Shown here: positions 1 to 7,713 of the stretch, piece after piece
Layout of the letters: each line of letters begins with the position of its first letter
Numbering within the stretch: position 1 is the stretch's first letter
Source of the DNA: Bacillota bacterium
Lineage (GTDB): Bacteria; Bacillota; Dehalobacteriia; UBA4068
Direction of reading: 5' to 3'
Length of the DNA stretch: 24,016 nt
NCBI GenBank assembly: GCA_009778255.1
Contig: WRKD01000219.1
Coordinates: 1-24,016 of the forward strand
Notes under the pieces: generated by a model
Seen by the model: the letters and a program-made list of their open reading frames with translations, nothing else
What the model was told of the DNA's origin: nothing
The model's database searches: none
Program-made: the position numbers and the translations under genes

Positions 1-18
1 TGCGGCGCGAAGGCCGCA
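1..18. repeat. short GC-rich palindrome
   Basis: Perfect 6-bp inverted repeat (TGCGGC / GCCGCA) around a GCGAAG loop at the left edge of the window. It is not followed by a T-run on this strand, so it is not an obvious rho-independent terminator for a gene entering from the left, although the window edge hides the context. It resembles two other short palindromes in gaps at 18240-18256 and 20775-20789, so it may belong to a dispersed REP-like family. That link is inference. Confidence 0.45.
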
Positions 19-284
19 ATGACGAGAAAATGATAGTTGCGCTAATTTGGCAGAGTTGTAAAGCTAGTTTTTAGAGGCGCCCTATAATATAATTATAAAA
101 TCCAATAAGCAATTATTTTTTTAAAATAAACAATACTGTTAAAGGAAGTTTAAAAAAACTGTAGAAAACATAAATGTATTTGGCGTTAGCCAAAAAATAT
201 TACTGCATGTTGAAAACTTTCAAAGGTATCTATATTTCATACAACATTAATACCTTCCAGTTACAGACAAAGGGGGTACAAGCC

Positions 285-647
285 ATGTCTGACCGAATCC
301 ATATCTCCTATGGGGATGTTTACAGCAATGCGGCAGCGCTCAGAAGCCAGATAACATCGGAAATAGACAACATGGAAGCTGAGTATAATCAGATACAAAC
401 TATGCTAGATGGCGTGGATGGCGCTTCTAACGCTGCCTTGAAAAATGCTATGGAAGCAAACAAAGAAAAAACACGCATTTCTGCGATGACATTGGATAAG
501 CTGCTTTCGTTTATGGATAATTCCTCAAAGCAGGTAGAAACGACCGAACAAAAAATCAAGGGAGTTTTTGAAACCATCAGCAATTTCTTTAAAGGTAGTG
601 GTAAAGGTAGTAGTAAAACATCCAAAAGCAGCGGGGGTAAAATATAG
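285..647 (+). CDS. WXG100-like small protein, likely partner of the RHS effector
   Basis: A 120-residue, mostly helical protein. The start is set at ATG 285 because a strong AGGGGG ribosome binding site lies just upstream (271-276). An ATG at 174 is in frame but has no such site. The pattern is two long helices with a central turn LDGVDG at about residues 42-47, where a WXG100 protein would have W-x-G; the Trp is absent. It then has a Ser/Gly/Lys-rich tail (about residues 103-120). Small proteins of this shape precede LXG toxins in type VIIb loci (SACOL2603-like or DUF3130-type Lap partners) and bind the toxin's N-terminal helical domain. The role as a targeting partner for the RHS protein at 1245 is inferred from position. 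A TATAAT lies at 83-88, but no convincing -35 box was found for it. Confidence 0.7.
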   Translation: MSDRIHISYGDVYSNAAALRSQITSEIDNMEAEYNQIQTMLDGVDGASNAALKNAMEANKEKTRISAMTLDKLLSFMDNSSKQVETTEQKIKGVFETISNFFKGSGKGSSKTSKSSGGKI

Positions 648-699
648 TTTAGCGGCTTTTTTTTGGTAAATAATAAACTTCCTAAAGGGGGAAACGCTG

Positions 700-1185
700 A
701 TGCCAGACGGATTTGTGGGGAAGGCCAGCCAAAACTATCTTGAGAAGGTAGCCGCAGCTTTAATAATTGCCGGGGAAATCCATAGTCACGACCCTTTTAG
801 CGGCATTTCCTACAAAATTGTGCCGCCGCCCGGGTTGCCTGCCCGCATTAATGTAGAACCGCCTTACGACCCTGCCAGCGCCATGAGCGGCGGTTATTCT
901 ACCGGCGTGGGTAATCAGACGAATATTGCCGTAGACCGGAGCATCTATACTGATGCACTGAATAAAATACGCACGACTGATGAAAAAGCGGCTGAAGAGC
1001 TGTACAAAGTGATAACGCAAATAGAAGACCTATGCGAGACCAGTTATGTTTTGCCCAAAACGCTGCCCAAGTATCTGAGCATCCTGGATTATGTGAAGAT
1101 TTCCTTAGCAGAATTCCGTTCGCTGACCGATGATGCCGGAACAAAAACGGACAGTTTTGTGGAGGAAATAATAAATACGGGCTGA
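700..1185 (+). CDS. unrecognised 161-residue protein of the RHS module
   Basis: Start ATG 700 has a good AAAGGGGG site about 8 bases upstream. No family was recognised. Residues 1-35 look partly helical. Residues about 42-75 are Pro/Gly-rich (PPPGLPARINVEPPYDP). Residues about 80-158 look like a helical hairpin with a central turn near YVLPKTLPKYLS. This resembles a WXG100-type hairpin carried behind a proline-rich arm. It sits between the WXG100-like gene at 285 (52-bp gap) and the RHS gene at 1245 (59-bp gap), so the three are probably one transcript. By analogy with the two Lap-type partners that LXG toxins need, it may be the second chaperone/targeting partner, or an adaptor specific to RHS cages. 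Coding status is well supported by the ribosome site and frame; function is not. Confidence 0.65.
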   Translation: MPDGFVGKASQNYLEKVAAALIIAGEIHSHDPFSGISYKIVPPPGLPARINVEPPYDPASAMSGGYSTGVGNQTNIAVDRSIYTDALNKIRTTDEKAAEELYKVITQIEDLCETSYVLPKTLPKYLSILDYVKISLAEFRSLTDDAGTKTDSFVEEIINTG

Positions 1186-1244
1186 TACTCTGCTGCGCAG
1201 CCCAAATTGATATTTGATAGTAAAGAGTTTTGGGGAGGATAGTT

Positions 1245-4200
1245 ATGAGCGCGGATTTTGTGTGGAATGAGGCTGCGGCGGAGCAGATACGTGTGGAATC
1301 TGAAAATGCCATGAAGCAGCAAATCAGCAATATGCAAAGCACCGTGAGCGCATATCAGAGCATAGCGGCAAATCAAGGTCAACTGGCGGCGGCAGAAGAG
1401 CATATAGCGGCTACGGCCATGAAGACGGAAACGTATACTAATTCTGAAGGTGAATCCTGCACCAGGCAGGTGCCGGATTGGGAAAAAAGAGCCGAAGCCG
1501 CGGCTAAGGCGCGTGACTACCGCTCTTATGAAGCTGCCTTATATGGGGCGGTTGGAACGCTTACAGCGGCTATTGGTCAATTGGAGCAGGCCATATCAGA
1601 TACAAACAACCTGTTTGCTCAATTGCGTGATCAGGCGCAGAGTACCGACTTAAGTTATGCGCAAAAAACAGAGAGTATAAATGAGGAAATATTGGAATTC
1701 ACCAGAAAAATGCAGGCGGTGCATGATAGCTTTAACGAATCATTCCCCTTTGAAACATCCCTCTCCGGGCTGGCCGCGCTCAAAGACAAGGTGCAATCCG
1801 CAATATTAGGCATCATTGACGCGGCAAAATTGGCGGGAGAACAAGTTTCCTGTATTTTCAGCACAGACCCGGTAAATCTCTCAACAGGCAATTTTATATT
1901 TTTCAAAGATGATATAGAAATCCCCGGGCGTTTCCCGCTTATCTTCAAACGTTTTTACAACTCCATAGGTGAAACAAATGGCATACTCGGCCTTAACTGG
2001 ACGCATAGTTTCAATATCGTATTGCGTAAAGAAGGTGAAACAGCACATATCACCTTTGGCGACGGGCATCTGGAAATATATCAGGCGCTGGAGGACGGTC
2101 ACTATGCCGCTCCTTTGGAACATAACAATATCTTGTTCAAGAGTGAAGACGGCTGGGCGCTGACGTTGCCCAGCATGGAGCAGTACCTCTTTGACAATGA
2201 AGGCGCCTTGCAAAGCATTACAGATTTAAACGGGAATTGCACAGCCTTTAAGTATGCCGAGGGATTATTGATTAAGGTAGAAAACAGCGGTGGTAGCCTT
2301 GCTTTTAGCTATAATGACCATAAGCGTTTGAATAGGGTAACGGATCACAGTGGGCGGCAAATAAGGTTAACATATGCGCAAAACCGGCTGGCCAAAGTAG
2401 TACAGCCATCCGGCGCGGTATATCAGTATGAGTATGACGCACAAGGTTTGCTGTGCAAACAGATAAATCCCTTGGGGGTCAATACTGTCAAAAATGAATA
2501 CGATGAAAATGGCCGGACGGTAAAACAGAGTTTCCCGGACGGCGGAGTGATGAAATACGCTTATGACGATGACCAGAAAATCACTGTGCTTACTCAACAG
2601 AATGGAAGCAAAATAACCTATAGACGGGATGACAAATTCCGTACTATTGGCACTGTTTATCCTGACGGCGAGGAAATATTCGACTATAATGAGCATAACC
2701 TGCGCACCTTACATATAGACAAAAGGGGCAATGCTACCAAGTACTCGTATGACAAAAACGGTAACCTGATTAGAGTTATCAACCCGCTCCAAGAGACTAT
2801 TGATACGGACTACAATAATTTCAACAAGCCGGAGCAGATAAAACTGTGCGGCGAAATAAAGCTGCAAACACGCTATGATGAGCGCGGCAATGCCACCCAG
2901 ATCAGCGATGCACTGGAACGGGTAAGCAAGATCGAATATAACGCAACTGGCCAGCCGGTAAAAGTAATCCAGCCGGATGGCAGTGAAATAGGTATAGAAT
3001 ATGACGCGCGTGGTAATATCCTTTCCATGACAGAACCGGGCGCTGTAACATTCTACGAATACGATGAGTTAAACCGAGTCACTGCCACGATTGATGGCAA
3101 CGGCAATAAAGCCCACTACGAATACAATTTCAAAGGTGACATTATCAAGGTAATAAACGCGCTGGGTCATGAACGGAAATACGAATATAACGCTAGCGGC
3201 AAAGTAACCAAGATAATAGATTTTGACGGCAGTGTAAACATAAGGGAATATAACCGCCTGGGCAAACCAAGTAAATTGGTTGACCAAGAGGGCAATGAAA
3301 CCACGTTGGAATATGATTTGATGTGGAATGTTGCCAAACAAACCGATGCCAACGGTAACACTACTGTTTTTGACTATGATCCACTGCAACGGCTGATAAA
3401 AGTGACAAATGCTTTGGGGCACAGTGTACAGTATGCCTATGACCCTAACGGCAACCGGACGGCTATTATAAACCCACGAGGGGATAAGGTACATCTCTCC
3501 TATGACGCCTTGAACCGTGTGATGGAAGTTATCGAAGCAAACGGAGCGAAAACCGGCGTAGCGTATGACTATATGGGACAAATAACCATTATTATTGACG
3601 CATTAGGGCATGAAAGCAAATTGGTCTACGACAAGGCCGGACAAAAAACCAGTGAAACTGACTTCTCCGGTAGAGAGCTGCGCTATTCATATAATTCGTT
3701 AGGACAAATCTCCGAAGTTATTGATGCAGCAGGCAGACTAACTGACTACGAGTATTTGCCAGGAGGATTGCTGAGAAAAATCAAATACCCAGACGGCAGA
3801 AGCGCTGAATACGCATATGACAAGAACAAAAATATCATATCCCAAACCTCACAAGACGGATATATTCTTTACTATGAATACGACTGTCTGAACCGGATAA
3901 CAAGGATATCCAGCAATAAAGGACAGGAAAAACGCTATGCTTATGATGCGGTGGGTAATGTTGTCGCCATGACCGATGCCAACGGAAATTCCACCAAATA
4001 CGTTTACTCTCCAAACGGTAATTTGCTTGCGGTTATCGACCCTCTGGGTAATAAAGCAGAATACGATTATGATAAACTTGGCAATTTAATCGAAGTCAAA
4101 CAGTTAGCTGAACTAAACGAAGTAAAGCAAATTAATGATAAAAATGCTAAGTTGCATATTACTAAATATGTACGCGATGAATTAGGTCAAATAGAGCAAA

Positions 4201-6383
4201 TAATTGACGCATTAGGCAATAAGGAAAATTATACCTATGACGAAACAGGCAATGTAGTTAGTAAATTGGATAAAGAAGGTTATTTGACCGAATACGCCTA
4301 TGACCCAACCAATCAGCTTGAAAAAGTAAGCTACGCCGATGGCAAAAGTGTTAAGCTTTCGTACAACCCACTTAAACAGTTGACCGAAATAAGAGATTGG
4401 TTAGGAGTTACCAGCATTGAGGTTGACGAAACTGGCCAAGCTAAAAAGGTAAGGGACTTTAACGGCAAAGAAGTCGAATATATATTCGGTAACACGGGTG
4501 AGCGAACTGGCATTAAATACCCGGATGGTAAAGTCGTAGCTTATGAATATGATGAAGCGTTGCGGCTTAAAACCTTAATTGACGGTGACAGCCGGGTAGA
4601 GTATGCGTATGATAGTAACAGCAGATTAAGCGATAAGGTATTCTCAAACGGGGTAAACACAAAATACTCCTACAACGAGATGGGGTTGATTTCTGAGCTT
4701 ATTCACAGCGATAAAGAGGGTATACTGGATAAATATATCTACTCTTACGATAGCATGATAAATAAAACCGGTATAGAAAAATACCGGCGCGCTCTAGCTG
4801 AGGATAGCGGAAAGTATCAGTATACCTATGATGCGCTATCGCGTTTATCGGGAGTAATCAAAGATGATAAACTGATAAAATCATTCGGATACGATGAGTT
4901 TGGTAACCGCAGTTTTATGGAAGATAGCGGAGTTAGAACGGATTATGCCTATAATCCGCTTAATCAGCTATTGCATTCGGAAAGCACTCAACAAACGCAA
5001 GATTTTAGTTACGACGCAAGGGGTAACTTGACGCGGATTCTGGAAAACGGTCAGCTTAAGAACTCTTACGAATTCAGCCCACTAAACCGCCTGACCAAAG
5101 CAATCAATGCCGCCGGGCAAGTGGCGGATTATGAGTATAATGGTTTGGGGCACCGGGTAGGCAAGCAGATAAAAGATGATTTGAATCCGACAAAGAACAT
5201 TAGCTATGTTTTGGATTTGACAAAACAGTATCACAATCTATTGCAAATGAGTGAGGATGGGCAAACCAAGAACTATGCCTGGGACTTCAATGTGGTGGCC
5301 GAGAGCGGTGGCGAGGGTAATCGGTTCTATATGCAAGATGAGCTTGGCAGCCCGTTACGGTTTACCGGTGCGGATGGCGCGTTGGTGGATAGTTATGCTT
5401 ACGATGAGTTTGGTCGCGATGTCTTTGGCAACCAGGGTGAAGCGCAACCATTTGGATTCACGGGCTACCAATATGACAATGTCGCGCAGACTTATTTTGC
5501 CCAAGCGAGAGAGTATGACCCGTTGGCGGGGCGGTTTATTGCAAGAGATATGTTCAAGGGTTTCATCGTGTGGCCGTCAACTTTTAATGAATATATATAT
5601 TGCGTTAATAACCCGAAAATATTTGTCGATAATGATGGCAAATTTTTGAACTTAATATTAGGCGTAATAGGGGTGATTGGTGGAGCTGCAGTTGGAGCAA
5701 TTACATCGTATGTTACAACAGGAGAAGTAAAATGGGAAGCAGTAGCAGCAGGAGCGCTTATTGGCGGAGCTATTGGAGTAACGTGTGGAATCGCAACAGC
5801 CGCATTAGCACCTGCAGCAGTAGGAACTGTAACAACAATAGCTTCTGGAACATTGACAGGTATGGTTGTTGGTGGAACTGTTAGCACTTTTAAGCAATTA
5901 GCTGTTGATGGAAGCGTTAAGTTACAAGATTTAGCAGTTGATATTTTGGCGTCAGGTGTCATGGGAACTATTGGGGCAATTCCGGGAATCGGCATGGTAG
6001 CTGTTATGTTCAGTGGTGGAATAACATCAGTTGGAAGTTATGCAGCAACAGAAACAATAAATGGTTCATGGGCAGAAAAATCACCTGTAGCACACATAGT
6101 GAATATACTTGCCAATGCAGTAACTGGTGGCATATTCGCGGGATTAGGACAAAATTTCACTCCGGATGGTTTTGTGAACGCGCTAGGAGCTTCTTTAGGT
6201 TGGGATGTAGGAGAAGCTGTGAGCGATTATTTCCGTGATAAATTAATAGATAACATAATTGTTCCAAGCATTGAATCATTTATCAGTGCTTTGGATTATC
6301 TATGTTCGGGTGAGTTTTTCCGAGATTTGTATAACTTTTGTTTGTCATATGTTATAAGAAAAAATATATGCTCTATGAATTAA
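1245..6383 (+). CDS. RHS-repeat polymorphic toxin with WXG/LXG-like N-terminus
   Basis: A 1712-residue effector candidate. The start is set at ATG 1245 after a GGGGAGG site (1232-1238); an in-frame TTG at 1230 overlaps that site. Residues 1-200 are long helices, one opening FVWNEAAAEQ, resembling the WXG/LXG export region, and there is no Sec signal peptide. Residues about 208-260 (DPVNLSTGNF, then FYNS and LGLNWTHSF) match a DUF6531-type entry to the RHS shell. About 50 YD-type repeats (YDxxGNxxxxxD) follow to about 1370. The RHS core (ELGSPLRFTGADG, YDEFGRD, FGFTGYQYD, YDPLAGRFIARD at about 1424-1435) ends near DNDGK at 1462-1466. The remaining 246 residues are the variable tip: Gly/Ala-rich and hydrophobic first, then a C-terminal part of unrecognised type. 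The tip uses more GGA, GCA and ACA codons than the core, as expected for an exchanged cassette. Type VII export is inferred from the N-terminus and neighbours. Confidence 0.85.
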   Translation: MSADFVWNEAAAEQIRVESENAMKQQISNMQSTVSAYQSIAANQGQLAAAEEHIAATAMKTETYTNSEGESCTRQVPDWEKRAEAAAKARDYRSYEAALYGAVGTLTAAIGQLEQAISDTNNLFAQLRDQAQSTDLSYAQKTESINEEILEFTRKMQAVHDSFNESFPFETSLSGLAALKDKVQSAILGIIDAAKLAGEQVSCIFSTDPVNLSTGNFIFFKDDIEIPGRFPLIFKRFYNSIGETNGILGLNWTHSFNIVLRKEGETAHITFGDGHLEIYQALEDGHYAAPLEHNNILFKSEDGWALTLPSMEQYLFDNEGALQSITDLNGNCTAFKYAEGLLIKVENSGGSLAFSYNDHKRLNRVTDHSGRQIRLTYAQNRLAKVVQPSGAVYQYEYDAQGLLCKQINPLGVNTVKNEYDENGRTVKQSFPDGGVMKYAYDDDQKITVLTQQNGSKITYRRDDKFRTIGTVYPDGEEIFDYNEHNLRTLHIDKRGNATKYSYDKNGNLIRVINPLQETIDTDYNNFNKPEQIKLCGEIKLQTRYDERGNATQISDALERVSKIEYNATGQPVKVIQPDGSEIGIEYDARGNILSMTEPGAVTFYEYDELNRVTATIDGNGNKAHYEYNFKGDIIKVINALGHERKYEYNASGKVTKIIDFDGSVNIREYNRLGKPSKLVDQEGNETTLEYDLMWNVAKQTDANGNTTVFDYDPLQRLIKVTNALGHSVQYAYDPNGNRTAIINPRGDKVHLSYDALNRVMEVIEANGAKTGVAYDYMGQITIIIDALGHESKLVYDKAGQKTSETDFSGRELRYSYNSLGQISEVIDAAGRLTDYEYLPGGLLRKIKYPDGRSAEYAYDKNKNIISQTSQDGYILYYEYDCLNRITRISSNKGQEKRYAYDAVGNVVAMTDANGNSTKYVYSPNGNLLAVIDPLGNKAEYDYDKLGNLIEVKQLAELNEVKQINDKNAKLHITKYVRDELGQIEQIIDALGNKENYTYDETGNVVSKLDKEGYLTEYAYDPTNQLEKVSYADGKSVKLSYNPLKQLTEIRDWLGVTSIEVDETGQAKKVRDFNGKEVEYIFGNTGERTGIKYPDGKVVAYEYDEALRLKTLIDGDSRVEYAYDSNSRLSDKVFSNGVNTKYSYNEMGLISELIHSDKEGILDKYIYSYDSMINKTGIEKYRRALAEDSGKYQYTYDALSRLSGVIKDDKLIKSFGYDEFGNRSFMEDSGVRTDYAYNPLNQLLHSESTQQTQDFSYDARGNLTRILENGQLKNSYEFSPLNRLTKAINAAGQVADYEYNGLGHRVGKQIKDDLNPTKNISYVLDLTKQYHNLLQMSEDGQTKNYAWDFNVVAESGGEGNRFYMQDELGSPLRFTGADGALVDSYAYDEFGRDVFGNQGEAQPFGFTGYQYDNVAQTYFAQAREYDPLAGRFIARDMFKGFIVWPSTFNEYIYCVNNPKIFVDNDGKFLNLILGVIGVIGGAAVGAITSYVTTGEVKWEAVAAGALIGGAIGVTCGIATAALAPAAVGTVTTIASGTLTGMVVGGTVSTFKQLAVDGSVKLQDLAVDILASGVMGTIGAIPGIGMVAVMFSGGITSVGSYAATETINGSWAEKSPVAHIVNILANAVTGGIFAGLGQNFTPDGFVNALGASLGWDVGEAVSDYFRDKLIDNIIVPSIESFISALDYLCSGEFFRDLYNFCLSYVIRKNICSMN

Positions 6384-6425
6384 TAAGCTTGGGCGAAATG
6401 TATTTTATTATTTGAGGTGAATATA

Positions 6426-6800
6426 GTGAATGATAAGATTATTAATATTGTACTATTTGTCTTTGCGTATGCTTTCTCCTATGGTATTTGCATCATTTTT
6501 TCAGCCAAAGGACTGCCGGAAAGATGTGTTGGGCGTATAAATGTCCATCATTTTGTGGAATCAGTTTTATTTTTAAAGCCATGCAAATATGTAGACAATA
6601 ATGTGCCAATTTTTTCGCTTATTCATCAAATAGTTCTTCAAATTGGCTTGATAGTATTTCTGGCAATGATTATATTTAACCCTAGCCAGCCAACTGTAGT
6701 AATAAGGATGTTTATTGGCAAATTATTTATGACTGCGATAATGATTACATTTTTCGGTTTTATAATTTGTCGTGTGATATATGATAAAATTCATCCATAG
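6426..6800 (+). CDS. small membrane protein, candidate immunity protein for the RHS toxin
   Basis: About 124 residues with three hydrophobic segments: residues about 5-27, 55-77 and 85-117 (phases IVLFVFAYAFSYGICIIF, QIVLQIGLIVFLAMIIF and a Phe/Ile-rich C-terminal one). GTG 6426 is preferred because a GAGG at 6414-6417 lies 8 bases upstream. An in-frame GTG at 6417 would overlap that site. The gene starts 42 bases after the RHS gene and is AT-rich like the RHS tip. Position right behind the exchangeable tip is the usual place for the cognate immunity gene. A membrane-embedded immunity protein would fit a toxin acting on or in the membrane, matching the Gly/Ala-rich tip. No immunity family was recognised, so the role is inference. 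Confidence 0.6.
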   Translation: MNDKIINIVLFVFAYAFSYGICIIFSAKGLPERCVGRINVHHFVESVLFLKPCKYVDNNVPIFSLIHQIVLQIGLIVFLAMIIFNPSQPTVVIRMFIGKLFMTAIMITFFGFIICRVIYDKIHP

Positions 6801-6860
6801 TTTTTTCTTGAATCGTGCTCATGTATGAGTTGATCGAAAATTAGCAAATGCCATAGTTTC

Positions 6861-6935
6861 GGCTTGCAACTGGATCAAACTGCCGACGCAGTTGAAACAC
6901 TGGATAATGAAATTGCCAGCAAATTTGGGGTTTAA
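6861..6935 (+). pseudogene. 3' remnant of a second esxA-like WXG100 gene
   Basis: This stretch is nearly identical to the 3' end of the intact WXG100 gene (13112-13186). Both encode LQLDQTADAVETLDNEIASK followed by FG and a last residue (V here, I in the intact gene) and a stop (TAA 6933-6935). Differences are a few scattered bases. The 5' two thirds of the gene, including the W-x-G turn, are missing. Similarity continues past the stop (ACGCA..., then AAAACCAGCGC versus the AAAGCCCGCGC arm of the intact gene's terminator), so the copied unit included the downstream terminator, now decayed. Confidence 0.85.
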
Positions 6936-7661
6936 ACGCACGCCACACCAAAAACCAGCGCTTACAGGAATCTTTGCACGAATTTGCAATAATAATCCTA
7001 AGTAAGGGCTTTTAGCCGCATATAAGTAGTCCATCAATGAAATGCAACTTTTGATCTACAATATCGCTATTCTGTTGAGGTAAACTGCTACAGCGGTGGT
7101 CAATTTACATGAGATCGTCGATGAGTTTGAGAAGTTATCTGAAATTTAATTTTCTACAAAATAACTATAGAATATGTCGATAAAGTTATGGATTTTGTGA
7201 AGGAAATAATATTTGAACAGGTAGATTGATGTTGCACAGACTTATGCAATAGCATTCTATCACCCATTTTCTATAAACTGCGATTTGATTGCATACTGTA
7301 TAACCTCTGAAGGCGACAACGTTTTACCCAAGTGTACGGCTATCACTGCGCAATTAAGCGGCGATGATGTATAGGCTTTTGCAAATATAGTGGCAATACA
7401 TTTGAATTGACTGCGACCCACAACCAATGGACGTGTGTTTCTTTCAAAATAATAAAATTAATGAGTCGTGGGCTAAGCATTTTACCTTATGCTTTCGGCG
7501 GAAGAAATAACGGCGGTATCGAAGTTTGATTTGGATAATAACAATTGAAAGTAGAACATGTAGTTTAACGGCTTAAACAACTTGTTATTAAAAAGTTTTT
7601 GCAGGGTAAGTTACTAAAAATAGCATATAAACATATTTTTGAAATAGATTGAAGAATGATA

Positions 7662-7691
7662 TTGACTAATAAACCTCTTTTAGGCTATAAT
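7662..7691 (+). promoter_or_regulatory. sigma-A-type promoter of the AAA ATPase gene
   Basis: TTGACT (7662-7667) and a perfect TATAAT (7686-7691) are separated by 18 bp. The expected start of transcription is near 7698, only about 16 bases before ATG 7714. The GAGG ribosome site (7698-7701) would then lie at the very 5' end of the transcript, giving a very short leader. Confidence 0.7.
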
Positions 7692-7713
7692 AAGTGTGAG
7701 GTGAACACACTTT

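Larger units (their letters stand above)
6801..7713. other. 913-bp spacer with decayed gene fragments
   Basis: No intact gene was found here. The left part contains the esxA-like 3' remnant (6861-6935) and what look like remains of its terminator up to about 7015. Between about 7099 and 7230 two short open stretches in different frames give amphipathic peptides (VNLHEIVDEFEKLSEI; then YVDKVMDFVKEIIFEQ), suggesting a frameshifted helical gene. At 7228-7250 a stretch reading DVAQTYA resembles the RHS core at about 5478-5500 (NVAQTYFAQ). These last two are weak matches. The right end carries the promoter of the next gene. The stretch looks like a graveyard of earlier effector cassettes. Confidence 0.5.

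Noticed and set aside
83..88. TATAAT as a possible -10 box for the first gene
   Set aside because: No matching -35 at normal distance (TTGTAA at 56-61 gives a 21-bp gap) and about 200 bases from the start; too weak to list as a promoter.
2800..5100. Regular ~60-base repeats that could suggest a CRISPR or satellite array
   Set aside because: They are the codons of YD/RHS repeats in one continuous reading frame; repeat units diverge and there are no spacers.
5492..5995. Long minus-strand open frame opposite the RHS tip
   Set aside because: No ribosome site, Pro/Ala/Thr-rich low-complexity translation opposite Gly/Ala-rich coding DNA; shadow of the RHS gene.
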